NCBI GenBank assembly: GCA_013002645.1 | Contig: JABDJF010000723.1 | Location: forward strand, 1-5,807 | Length of the DNA: 5,807 nucleotides | Direction of reading: 5' to 3' | Origin: Myxococcales bacterium | GTDB lineage: Bacteria > Myxococcota_A > Polyangia > Polyangiales > Houyiibacteriaceae | Shown here: positions 1 to 5,807 of the stretch, piece after piece | Layout of the letters: each line of letters begins with the position of its first letter | Position numbering within the stretch: position 1 is the first letter of the stretch | The notes under the pieces: generated by a model | Told to the model about the DNA's origin: nothing | The model's database searches: none | The model's input: the letters and a program-made list of their open reading frames with translations, nothing else | Made by a program: the position numbers and the translations under genes

Positions 1-218
1 GGCTCGGGCTTGGCTTCGTGCTCACGTTTGCTGCGGAACACTTCGGAATTCGTATGAATCCGGAGGTCTACTACATCGACAAGCTGCCGGTGCACCTCGA
101 TCCGAGCGAGTTTGCCGTCGTCGGCGCGGCCACGGTGCTCGTATGCCTGGCGGCAACGCTCTTTCCCGCGTATCAAGCGAGTCGAGTGCGGCCTGTCGAC
201 GCACTCCGTTACGACTGA
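1..218 (+). CDS. lolC: LolC/LolE-family lipoprotein-releasing ABC transporter permease, C-terminal fragment
   Basis: This is the 3' end of an inner-membrane permease that, with LolD, extracts mature lipoproteins from the inner membrane and hands them to the periplasmic carrier LolA. The gene is cut by the window start; the reading frame begins at base 3 and gives the last 71 residues. The stretch NPEVYYIDKLPVHLDPSEF is typical of the periplasmic segment just before the last transmembrane helix in LolC/LolE. The last helix follows (about FAVVGAATVLVCLAATLF), and then the short cytoplasmic end PAYQASRVRPVDALRYD, the usual Pro-Ala...Pro-Val-Ala-Leu-Arg-Tyr ending of the family. The TGA is followed after 15 bases by lolD, so the two are probably co-transcribed. 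LolC, LolE and single-permease versions cannot be told apart from this fragment; the symbol stands for the family. The family call is firm. Confidence 0.9.
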   Translation, partial: LGLGFVLTFAAEHFGIRMNPEVYYIDKLPVHLDPSEFAVVGAATVLVCLAATLFPAYQASRVRPVDALRYD

Positions 219-233
219 AACCGCGCGCGTACG

Positions 234-950
234 ATGTCCGATCCACTCGTCTCCGTACAAAACGTGACCAAAACCTTCCAGCACGAAGGACGGTCGCTCG
301 AGGTTCTCAAGGGCATCGACCTCGATATCGGCGGCGGGGAGATGGTCACGATCGTGGGTCCTTCGGGCGCCGGGAAGAGCACTCTGCTGCATTTGATCGG
401 GACGCTCGATCTCCCGACCGAAGGCCAGATTCTGTACGCGGGCCAGGACGTCACCCGTCTTGGAAGCTCGGATCTAGCCGAGTTTAGAAATCGAAGTATC
501 GGTTTTGTTTTCCAATTCCATCATCTGCTGCCCGAATTCACGGCCCTGGAAAACGTGATGATGCCAGGATTGATACAAGGGCGGCGGCGGTTCGAAACGA
601 GGGCCAAGCAGCTGCTCGACGAGGTTGGGCTCTCGGAGCGGCTGACCCATCGGCCGGGCGAGCTCTCCGGCGGAGAGCAGCAGCGTGTGGCGCTTGCCAG
701 GGCGCTGCTCATGGAGCCGAAGCTGGTGCTCGCCGATGAGCCGACCGGCAACCTCGACAGCCAGACCAGCGCTTCGGTGCAGTCGCTCTTCTTCGATTTG
801 AATCGTCGCCATGGGATTACGTTCCTCATCGTGACCCACAGCCGCGACTTTGCCGACATGATGCCGAGGCGGGTCTCGATGAAAGACGGCTGCATCGATT
901 CGGATGAACGTCGCGCTCAACCCCTTGAAAACCAAGGAAAACCCGCTTGA
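234..950 (+). CDS. lolD: Lipoprotein-releasing system ATP-binding protein LolD
   Basis: This is the cytoplasmic ATPase of the LolCDE-type transporter, which powers release of lipoproteins from the inner membrane. The 238 residues match the usual LolD length (about 230). All ABC motifs are present: Walker A GPSGAGKST (42-50), Q-loop Gln94, signature LSGGEQQ (144-150), Walker B LVLADEP (164-170) with catalytic Glu169, D-loop NLDS (173-176) and H-loop His202. The stretch FHHLLPEFTALENVMMP (95-111) after the Q-loop is the LolD-type helical-domain sequence, which separates it from FtsE or MacB ATPases. The ATG lies 15 bases after the permease stop. No good Shine-Dalgarno is seen in that gap, so translation may depend on coupling. 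Its TGA overlaps a TTGACC box proposed as the -35 element of bamA. Bases 481-530 are markedly AT-rich (18 of 50 G+C) within an otherwise GC-rich gene, although the protein there is well conserved. Confidence 0.95.
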   Translation: MSDPLVSVQNVTKTFQHEGRSLEVLKGIDLDIGGGEMVTIVGPSGAGKSTLLHLIGTLDLPTEGQILYAGQDVTRLGSSDLAEFRNRSIGFVFQFHHLLPEFTALENVMMPGLIQGRRRFETRAKQLLDEVGLSERLTHRPGELSGGEQQRVALARALLMEPKLVLADEPTGNLDSQTSASVQSLFFDLNRRHGITFLIVTHSRDFADMMPRRVSMKDGCIDSDERRAQPLENQGKPA

Positions 951-977
951 CCCCCTGTTAGGGCACGGCTATAGCCG
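945..977 (+). promoter_or_regulatory. Putative sigma-70-like promoter of bamA, with palindrome over the -10 region
   Basis: TTGACC (947-952) matches the -35 consensus TTGACA at five of six positions. It is separated by 17 bases from TATAGC (970-975), which matches TATAAT at four of six and lacks the important final T. A transcript would start near 981-983 and leave a leader of only about 16-18 bases before the bamA ATG. The -35 box overlaps the lolD stop codon. The -10 region sits inside a perfect 12-base palindrome, CGGCTATAGCCG (966-977). The same GCTTGACC-N13-CGGCTA arrangement occurs upstream of skp. The boxes and spacing are seen directly; promoter function is inferred. Confidence 0.5.
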
Positions 978-998
978 CCCGGATCGCCCCACATTACA

Positions 999-3593
999 AT
1001 GCGCCTTTCCGCCTCTGCCATAGCCCTGATGCTCGCAGGGCTCGCTTCCGTCGCGGGCGCCCAGAGTGAGGAGAACATGCCGGGTCCGTCCGCGCCGGCC
1101 ACGCGGCCCGTGCGGACGTCCCCACAGCCGCAGCGGCCGCCCAAGCCCCTCCCGGCTGAGCCCGACGCCGAAGGCGAGGACTACGAACCGGTCGAGGACC
1201 CAAACGCCGCGATTCGGGTTCCGCGAACGAGCTGTCACGGCAAAGAGATTCGACGCATCGTCGTGATCGGCGCACGTCGCGTCGACCCCGATGACGTTCG
1301 CGTCACGATGAAGCTCCGAAGAGGGTCGATTTGCACCGACCCGGCCGTCACACGGGACGCCAAGGCGCTCTGGAACATGGCGTACTTCGACGACCTGCAG
1401 ATCGAGTCCGACCCACTCGGCGCCGGCATCAAACTGACCATCCGTCTCGTCGAGCGCCCCGCCATCCGCAAAGTCATCTACAAGGGCAATGACGAGCTCG
1501 ACAAAGACGACATCGACGAGACCATCACCCTCGAGCCGGGAACGATTCTTTCGGTGCCCGACGTGGAGTCGCAGGCCGATGCGATGCGCCAGCTCTACTC
1601 CGAGGAGGGCTTCTTTCTGGCTGACGTCGACTATGAGCTCAAGCGAGTTCCCGGGGACAGCAACCAGGTCGACATCGTCTTCAAAATCGACGAGGGCGCG
1701 GAGGTCGAGGTTCGACGCATCAGCTTCGTCGGGAACAAGGAGCTTCCCGCCGCCGAGTTGCTGAAGATCATGCAAACCAACGAGACCGGCATGTTCTCGT
1801 TCCTCAGCGATCGCAACAAGTTCAGCCGCTCCGCGTTCGACGAGGATCTGACGCGTGTCCAGGCCTGGTACTACGACAAGGGCTACCTGCAGATGCGGCC
1901 AGGTCGCCCGACGGTCGAGCTCACCGCAGACCGGGCCTACGTCGACATCACCATTCCTGTCGAAGAGGGTCCGCGATTCCGAATTCGCGAGTTTGACGTC
2001 ATGGAGACCGACGGCGCGGGCAACGAAGTGGAGACCATCGCACCCAAGGGCGAGCTCCGCGAGATGGTCAGGCTCGAGGCCGGCGACTGGTTCAGTCGAA
2101 CCAAAATCGCTGAGGGCATCGAAGAGATCAGCCGGGCCTACCGAGACAATGGATACGCCTTGGTCGAGATGGTTCCGGGCACGGACCTCGACGAAGCCAA
2201 TCATTTGGTCGACGTCACCATCAACATCCTTCGAGGGCCGCTGGTCTACATTCAGCGGCTCCACGTCCGCGGCAATACCAAGACGCGCGACGCTGTGATC
2301 CGCCGAGAGTTCCGGCTCAGCGAGGGTGACCTCTACAACCAGAGCAGGATCGAAGACGGCCGCGCCCTCGTCAATCAGCTCGGTTACTTCGAACGGGTGG
2401 ACGTCTCGGAGGAGGAAGGAACCGCTCGTGACCAGATGGTGATCAACGTCGAGGTCGCCGAGAAGCCAACCGGCACCTTTCAGGTCGGCGCCGGTTTTTC
2501 ATCGCTCGAGAGCTTCATCGTCACCGCGCAGATTCAGCAACAAAACCTCTTCGGCCGCGGTCAGTCCCTGGGCCTCAACCTCCAGGTTTCCGGCATCCGA
2601 CAGCAGATCGACCTGAACTTCGTCGAACCCTGGTTCCTCGGCTCGGAGTGGAGCCTGGGTTTCGGAATTTTCAAACGCATCAGGGACTTCCGAGACTTCC
2701 GTCAGGACTCGACGGGCGCCAATCTCACGACCGGGCACCCGCTCTTCAACCCGCGCTTCCGCATCTTCCTCCGGTACGAGTTCGAGAATGTGAAGATCTC
2801 GCAGCCCCGAGGCAGCTTGCTCGGCGTCGGCGGCGGCCAGCTTGCCAACACCTTCTCGAACATTTTCATCGCCGACGCGTTCCGGGACGGGATCACCAGC
2901 TCGCTGCGCTTGACGATCAACTGGGACAGCCGCGACAATCGTCTCTCGACGACCGGCGGCATTTTCGCAAACTACGCGGTCCAAATCGCCGACCAGTACC
3001 TCGGCTCCGACAACACGTTCATTCGGCAGACCGCATTCGCGCGCTTTTACCAGAGGGCGTTCGGACCAGTGATCTTCAAGGTCAACATGGAGATGGGGCT
3101 GCTCACGTCCCGAAGGAAGGTTCCCGTCTTCGAGCGATTCTACCTCGGGGGCATCTTTACGATTCGCGGCTACCGGCTTCAATCGGTGGGCCCGCACGCG
3201 GGCGTTGCATCGGCTGGCGACCCGAATCTTCCAATCGTCTTCCAAGGCCGCCCCATCGGAGGCGACTTCCAGGCGTTCTACAACATCGAGTTCGAGTTCC
3301 CGCTCATCGAGGCGGTTGGCATTCGGGCCGTCATCTTCACCGACGGCGGCAATGCCTGGAACCTGTTCGACTTCAAGGACCAGTTCGGCAACTGCCAGGC
3401 GCCAGTCGCGCCGGAAGCAGACCGGTCGTCCAGGCCATGTGGGATCAATGGTTTCCTCCGCTACTCGGTGGGTTTTGGGATCAGATGGTTCTCCCCGCTC
3501 GGGCCGCTGCGATTCGAATGGGGCATTCCGATCCGCCGGCGACCCCAGGACAGCCCGATTCGATTCGAGTTCACCATCGGCCAGTCGTTCTGA
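999..3593 (+). CDS. bamA: Outer-membrane protein assembly factor BamA (Omp85 family)
   Basis: This is the central subunit of the BAM complex, which folds and inserts beta-barrel proteins into the outer membrane. The 864-residue product starts with a signal peptide (MRLSASAIALMLAGLASVAGA, predicted cut after Ala21). A Pro-rich linker (22-78) comes next. Five POTRA domains follow at roughly 84-152, 153-231, 234-323, 326-411 and 415-488, the last opening with the typical VYIQRLHVRGNTKTRD. The Omp85 barrel is about 490-864. It has FVEPWFLG (541-548), NWDSRDN (641-647), the L6 motif IRGY (722-725), FTDGGNAW (780-787), SPLGPLRFEWG (832-842) and a beta-signal ending FTIGQSF with the expected terminal Phe. 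The length exceeds E. coli BamA (810), mainly through the linker. There are exactly four Cys: 79 and 112 flanking early POTRA1, and 799 and 814 in the loop matching L7. The ATG at 999 is chosen because it gives a full signal peptide; no clear Shine-Dalgarno precedes it. The family call is essentially certain. Confidence 0.97.
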   Translation: MRLSASAIALMLAGLASVAGAQSEENMPGPSAPATRPVRTSPQPQRPPKPLPAEPDAEGEDYEPVEDPNAAIRVPRTSCHGKEIRRIVVIGARRVDPDDVRVTMKLRRGSICTDPAVTRDAKALWNMAYFDDLQIESDPLGAGIKLTIRLVERPAIRKVIYKGNDELDKDDIDETITLEPGTILSVPDVESQADAMRQLYSEEGFFLADVDYELKRVPGDSNQVDIVFKIDEGAEVEVRRISFVGNKELPAAELLKIMQTNETGMFSFLSDRNKFSRSAFDEDLTRVQAWYYDKGYLQMRPGRPTVELTADRAYVDITIPVEEGPRFRIREFDVMETDGAGNEVETIAPKGELREMVRLEAGDWFSRTKIAEGIEEISRAYRDNGYALVEMVPGTDLDEANHLVDVTINILRGPLVYIQRLHVRGNTKTRDAVIRREFRLSEGDLYNQSRIEDGRALVNQLGYFERVDVSEEEGTARDQMVINVEVAEKPTGTFQVGAGFSSLESFIVTAQIQQQNLFGRGQSLGLNLQVSGIRQQIDLNFVEPWFLGSEWSLGFGIFKRIRDFRDFRQDSTGANLTTGHPLFNPRFRIFLRYEFENVKISQPRGSLLGVGGGQLANTFSNIFIADAFRDGITSSLRLTINWDSRDNRLSTTGGIFANYAVQIADQYLGSDNTFIRQTAFARFYQRAFGPVIFKVNMEMGLLTSRRKVPVFERFYLGGIFTIRGYRLQSVGPHAGVASAGDPNLPIVFQGRPIGGDFQAFYNIEFEFPLIEAVGIRAVIFTDGGNAWNLFDFKDQFGNCQAPVAPEADRSSRPCGINGFLRYSVGFGIRWFSPLGPLRFEWGIPIRRRPQDSPIRFEFTIGQSF
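1062..1232 (+). other. Pro-rich, charge-segregated linker of BamA before POTRA1
   Basis: Residues 22-78 lie between the predicted signal-peptide cut and the first POTRA strand. They contain 14 Pro (at 28, 30, 33, 37, 42, 44, 47, 48, 50, 52, 55, 64, 68 and 75). Basic residues dominate the middle (Arg36, Arg39, Arg46, Lys49), then acidic ones (Glu54, Asp56, Glu58, Glu60, Asp61, Glu63, Glu66, Asp67). The segment is likely disordered and periplasmic. E. coli BamA starts POTRA1 almost directly after its signal peptide. No function can be assigned. Confidence 0.75.
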
Positions 3594-3631
3594 CCGAATG
3601 AAACCCGACGCCCAGGCGTATAACCCCTGCG

Positions 3632-3662
3632 GCTTGACCGCCTCGCGCCAAACGGCTAGCTA
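3632..3662 (+). promoter_or_regulatory. Putative promoter of skp, matching the element upstream of bamA
   Basis: GCTTGACC (3632-3639) is followed after exactly 13 bases by CGGCTA (3653-3658), the same two blocks and spacing found before bamA. With a 17-base spacer, as at bamA, the -10 hexamer would be TAGCTA (3657-3662). That is a poor match to TATAAT (first T and A only), so a housekeeping promoter is less convincing here than at bamA. The element ends 29 bases before the preferred skp ATG, against 27 bases at bamA. A separate TATAAC lies upstream at 3619-3624 but lacks a matching -35 box. The repeat is seen directly; its function is inferred. Confidence 0.4.
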
Positions 3663-3673
3663 GGCCGGGCCTG

Positions 3674-3679
3674 AAAGGA
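3674..3679 (+). promoter_or_regulatory. Ribosome binding site that decides the skp start
   Basis: AAAGGA (3674-3679) is the clearest Shine-Dalgarno-like sequence in the window. It directly abuts and overlaps an in-frame ATG at 3679, which is too close to serve that codon. It lies eight bases before the second in-frame ATG at 3688, a normal spacing. This supports initiation at 3688, three codons downstream of the longest reading. Confidence 0.65.
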
Positions 3680-3687
3680 TGCTCTCC

Positions 3688-4242
3688 ATGCGCTTTTGTA
3701 GAATCATTGCTGTCACGTTGGCCACCGTCGTTCTTGCTGGATCGGCGACGAGCGTCGATGCGCAAGTCAAGATCGGTGTGGTCGATCTTCAGCGCGCCAT
3801 CAACGAAACCGAAGACGGCCGCCAGGCCAAGCGTCGGCTGAAGAAAGTGTTCGACGAGCGCCAGCAGTCGCTGAACAAGAAACAAGAAGCGCTCAAGGCG
3901 CAGAAAGAGAGCCTCGAGCGGCAGCAGGACGTCCTGAGTCAGGACGCGCTCAAGAAGAAGGTCGAGAAGTACCAGGCCGACCTGATGGAGCTCCAGAACG
4001 AGTACGTGCAATACCAGGAGGAGCTCTCCACGAAGGAAGGCGAGCTCACGCAGAAGATCCTCGAGAAGATGCAGGCCATCCTTCGCCGTATCGGTCAGAC
4101 CGATGGCTACACGATGATCATCGAAGCCAATGAAGGTGGCGTCGTCTGGGTGCCCTCGAATCTCGATCTCACCGACGTCTTGATTCAGCGCTACAACAAG
4201 CAGGCCAAATCGGGCGGCGGCGGCGCGAAGAAGTCGAAGTAA
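3688..4242 (+). CDS. skp: Periplasmic chaperone Skp/OmpH
   Basis: Skp is a trimeric periplasmic holdase that binds unfolded outer-membrane proteins after Sec export and delivers them towards BAM. The 184-residue product begins with a signal peptide (MRFCRIIAVTLATVVLAGSA..., predicted cut after SVDA at 25). The mature part opens with the OmpH strand VKIGVVDLQRAINE (27-40). A long Gln/Lys/Glu-rich coiled coil runs from about 44 to 133, forming the tentacle hairpin. The closing body strands are YTMIIEA (141-147) and VVWV (152-155), followed by NLDLTDVLIQRYN (158-170). A Gly-rich basic tail GGGGAKKSK ends it. Length is close to the family's usual 160-190. The start at 3688 is preferred over 3679 because AAAGGA is correctly spaced only for 3688. 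The gene directly follows bamA, a common pairing. It ends only 10 bases before the next gene, so skp and the TolC-like gene are probably co-transcribed. Confidence 0.93.
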   Translation: MRFCRIIAVTLATVVLAGSATSVDAQVKIGVVDLQRAINETEDGRQAKRRLKKVFDERQQSLNKKQEALKAQKESLERQQDVLSQDALKKKVEKYQADLMELQNEYVQYQEELSTKEGELTQKILEKMQAILRRIGQTDGYTMIIEANEGGVVWVPSNLDLTDVLIQRYNKQAKSGGGGAKKSK

Positions 4243-4252
4243 CTGCCCATTC

Positions 4253-5713
4253 GTGGCCGAAGCGCGCGATTCCAGCTACAAAAAGCGCATGGTTAGGTTC
4301 TGCGCGCTAGCAGTGACCGCGTGGGCGATGCTTGGCGTCGTGCCGCAGGGGACCGCGCAGGACGCGCCCGCCAGCGAAGCGCAGCTCGCGATCGACGATC
4401 CGCCGCTACCTGCCCGTGCCCGACACGTCGACGAATTCACGCAGTCCGCGATCCTTCGCTATCCGGGTCTGAGGGCGAACTCGTCCGACATCGATGCCGC
4501 GCAGGCCCGATTGCGCGAGGCGAAGCTCTCGCCCTTCATGCAGTTCGAAGGGCAGGCGAGGTTTTTCGTGGCGCCCGGCGCGCGGGGAACCACCACGTTC
4601 AGCCCGGACCCTCAGATCCCCTGGGCGAACCGCTGGGGTCCCGGCGGCGAGGTGGGGATCGAAGGCGGCATTCCAATCTACACGTTTGGCAAGTATCGCG
4701 CGGGGAAGAAGGCCGCGAGGGCAGGCATCAGCGCCGCGGAGTACGAGCGAGACCGAACGCTCTCGCGCGTGGTGTTCGACGTGCGACGCGCCTACTTCGG
4801 CACCCAGCTCGCACTCGACCTGCAGGCGATGCTCTCCGAGGGCAAGGACAAGCTTCGAACGGCCGTCGACAAGCTGCGCGCCCGTCTCGAAGCAGACGAC
4901 CCACGGGTCAGACAAAACGACTACTTCCGTCTCGTTTCGGCCCTTTCGGAGATCGAGTCGCGGGAATCCGAAGCGCTTCGACTGGAAGCCTCGGCGCGTG
5001 CGGCACTCGAGATTCTCTCGGGCATTGATCCGGCAGTCGTGCCCGAGTGCCCGCTCGAAACGGTGAAGAGCGAAGTCGTCGAGCTGAGCGAGCAGGTCGA
5101 GGTCGCCATCGAGAGTCGCCCGGAGGTCCATCAGCTCCACGCAGCCCGTTCGGCGAGAGATGCCAACCTCGTGGTACAGCGAGCGGGCTACCTTCCGGAT
5201 ATCATCCTGGCCCTGCGCGCGACCTTCGCTCGCACCCCGGGGATCACCGATGTTCAGAACCCCTTTGTCATCGACCGGGGCAACTTCGCCGGTGCCTTCG
5301 CAGGCATCGTCGCGCGATGGAAGCTCGACTTCGGCGGGACCCACGCGCGGGTCAAGGCGGCCAAAGCGGAAATCGAATCGCTCAAGAGCAAGACCGAAGA
5401 AGCCGAGCTCGGCATCGCGCTCGAAGTGACCGATCTGTACGAGCAACTTCAAGATGCAAAGCGCCGCGTCTCGAGCTGGTCGCGTTCGGAGAAAGAATCC
5501 CGCAAGTGGTATGTCTCGGCCGGCCAGGGCTACGAAGTCGGGACGACGTCGGCCCGAGAGCTCGTGGACGCGATCTCCGCCTACTTCGGTGCGCGGGCGA
5601 AGCGGCTCACGGCCACCGCCGAGTACAACCTCGCCATCGCAGGGCTCGAGAAAGCGACGAACATGCCAATTGTTGCAGAAAAGGGCTGGCGTCCGGTGGA
5701 TTGCGAGGAATAA
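4253..5713 (+). CDS. TolC-family outer-membrane efflux protein
   Basis: This is an outer-membrane channel of the TolC/OEP family. Such proteins form trimeric barrel-plus-helical-tunnel conduits for efflux pumps or type I secretion. The 486 residues begin with a signal peptide (KKRMVRFCALAVTAWAMLG, predicted cut near GTAQ, residue 36). Two internal repeats follow. In the first, strands at about 96-106 and 132-142 flank a surface loop (107-131) and precede PIYTFGKYRAGKKAARAG. In the second, RPEVHQLHAARSARDANLV and AGYLPDIILALRA lead into strands at about 314-325 and 347-358, then WKLDFGG. Long helices fill the rest, ending YEVGTTSARELVDA...AIAGLEKATN. The start is uncertain. GTG at 4253 follows skp by 10 bases and puts KKR in the n-region; ATG at 4289 would give a 24-residue signal peptide. 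Neither has a clear Shine-Dalgarno. No adaptor or pump gene is visible, so substrate is unknown. Confidence 0.9.
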   Translation: MAEARDSSYKKRMVRFCALAVTAWAMLGVVPQGTAQDAPASEAQLAIDDPPLPARARHVDEFTQSAILRYPGLRANSSDIDAAQARLREAKLSPFMQFEGQARFFVAPGARGTTTFSPDPQIPWANRWGPGGEVGIEGGIPIYTFGKYRAGKKAARAGISAAEYERDRTLSRVVFDVRRAYFGTQLALDLQAMLSEGKDKLRTAVDKLRARLEADDPRVRQNDYFRLVSALSEIESRESEALRLEASARAALEILSGIDPAVVPECPLETVKSEVVELSEQVEVAIESRPEVHQLHAARSARDANLVVQRAGYLPDIILALRATFARTPGITDVQNPFVIDRGNFAGAFAGIVARWKLDFGGTHARVKAAKAEIESLKSKTEEAELGIALEVTDLYEQLQDAKRRVSSWSRSEKESRKWYVSAGQGYEVGTTSARELVDAISAYFGARAKRLTATAEYNLAIAGLEKATNMPIVAEKGWRPVDCEE

Positions 5714-5744
5714 ACCGACCACGAAGCTCGTCTACGGGAAAGAT

Positions 5745-5807
5745 ATGACTCGACCATCCATCATCACAGGCTTGCTCCTTGCTTCGTTCGCGCTCGCGGG
5801 TCCGGCG
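5745..5807 (+). CDS. Start of an exported protein, cut by the window end
   Basis: An ATG 31 bases after the TolC-like stop opens a frame of 21 codons that runs off the window. The peptide MTRPSIITGLLLASFALAGP has an Arg near the start, then a hydrophobic Ile/Leu/Ala core, which is typical of a Sec signal peptide. GGGAAAG (5737-5743) upstream is purine-rich but very close to the start, a weak ribosome binding site. There is no terminator in the gap, so it likely belongs to the same operon. Nothing mature is visible, so the product cannot be named. By analogy with envelope clusters, another periplasmic or outer-membrane protein is plausible, but that is a guess. Confidence 0.6.
   Translation, partial: MTRPSIITGLLLASFALAGPA

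Noticed and set aside
969..2264. 431-codon open frame on the - strand
   Set aside because: It lies opposite the POTRA region of bamA, whose protein family is unmistakable. The antisense product looks like a GC-rich shadow with Val/Asp/Leu-rich low-information sequence and no recognisable domain.
2648..3601. 317-codon + strand frame overlapping the BamA barrel
   Set aside because: It is an alternate frame inside bamA with Arg/Pro/His-rich composition typical of a shifted GC-rich gene; no independent start signal or domain.
3619..3624. TATAAC as a -10 box for skp
   Set aside because: It is a five-of-six match, but no -35-like hexamer lies 16-18 bases upstream (GAATGA region). It is kept only as a weaker alternative to the shared element.
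3654..3671. Possible terminator hairpin after bamA (GGCTAGCTAGGCC and GGCCGGGCC)
   Set aside because: Palindromes are short and there is no T-run after them; the segment sits just before the skp ribosome binding site and overlaps the proposed promoter.
4211..4226. GGC-repeat near the end of skp as a slippage or phase-variation tract
   Set aside because: It is only a few GGC units coding the Gly run in the tail. Changes by one unit would keep frame, so it has no switch value.
4406..5722. 438-codon open frame on the - strand
   Set aside because: It is antisense to nearly the whole TolC-like gene. Long antisense frames are expected in GC-rich DNA, and the translation shows no family motif.
1..5807. 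CRISPR arrays, tRNA/rRNA genes, insertion sequences, attachment sites
   Set aside because: No direct-repeat array, cloverleaf, rRNA-like segment, transposase or flanking inverted repeats were seen; nearly all bases are in the tightly packed co-directional genes.

Overview
The window is a co-directional, + strand segment of a Gram-negative outer-membrane biogenesis cluster. It holds the 3' end of a LolC/E-type permease gene, then lolD, bamA, skp (ompH), a TolC-family outer-membrane factor gene, and the first 21 codons of another exported-protein gene. The DNA is GC-rich, with G/C-ending codons in every gene. The order lolC/E-lolD-bamA-skp is familiar from Deltaproteobacteria/Myxococcota-type genomes. 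Lineage is therefore inferred as a deltaproteobacterial or myxobacterial relative from layout and composition only; no rRNA or other lineage marker is present.

Layout: 1-218 is the C-terminal part of the lipoprotein-releasing permease. 234-950 is its ATPase LolD. 999-3593 is BamA, with a signal peptide, a Pro-rich linker, five POTRA domains and a 16-strand-type barrel. 3688-4242 is the periplasmic chaperone Skp. 4253-5713 is a TolC-like channel. 5745-5807 is the signal-peptide start of an unidentified gene cut by the window edge. The longest space between genes is 94 bases (3594-3687), so there is no long non-coding stretch.

The gene set fits one theme. LolC/E and LolD extract lipoproteins from the inner membrane (Bam lipoproteins are clients in known systems). 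Skp keeps unfolded outer-membrane proteins soluble, BamA inserts them, and the TolC-like protein is an envelope channel that may itself be a client.

The most interesting non-coding signal is a shared two-block element, GCTTGACC-N13-CGGCTA. It lies just upstream of both bamA (945-971) and skp (3632-3658), with identical spacing and nearly equal distance to the start codons. It looks like a pair of related promoters. No mobile element, CRISPR array, RNA gene or clear novel defence or biosynthetic system is visible; this is mostly a conserved housekeeping region with some unusual details.
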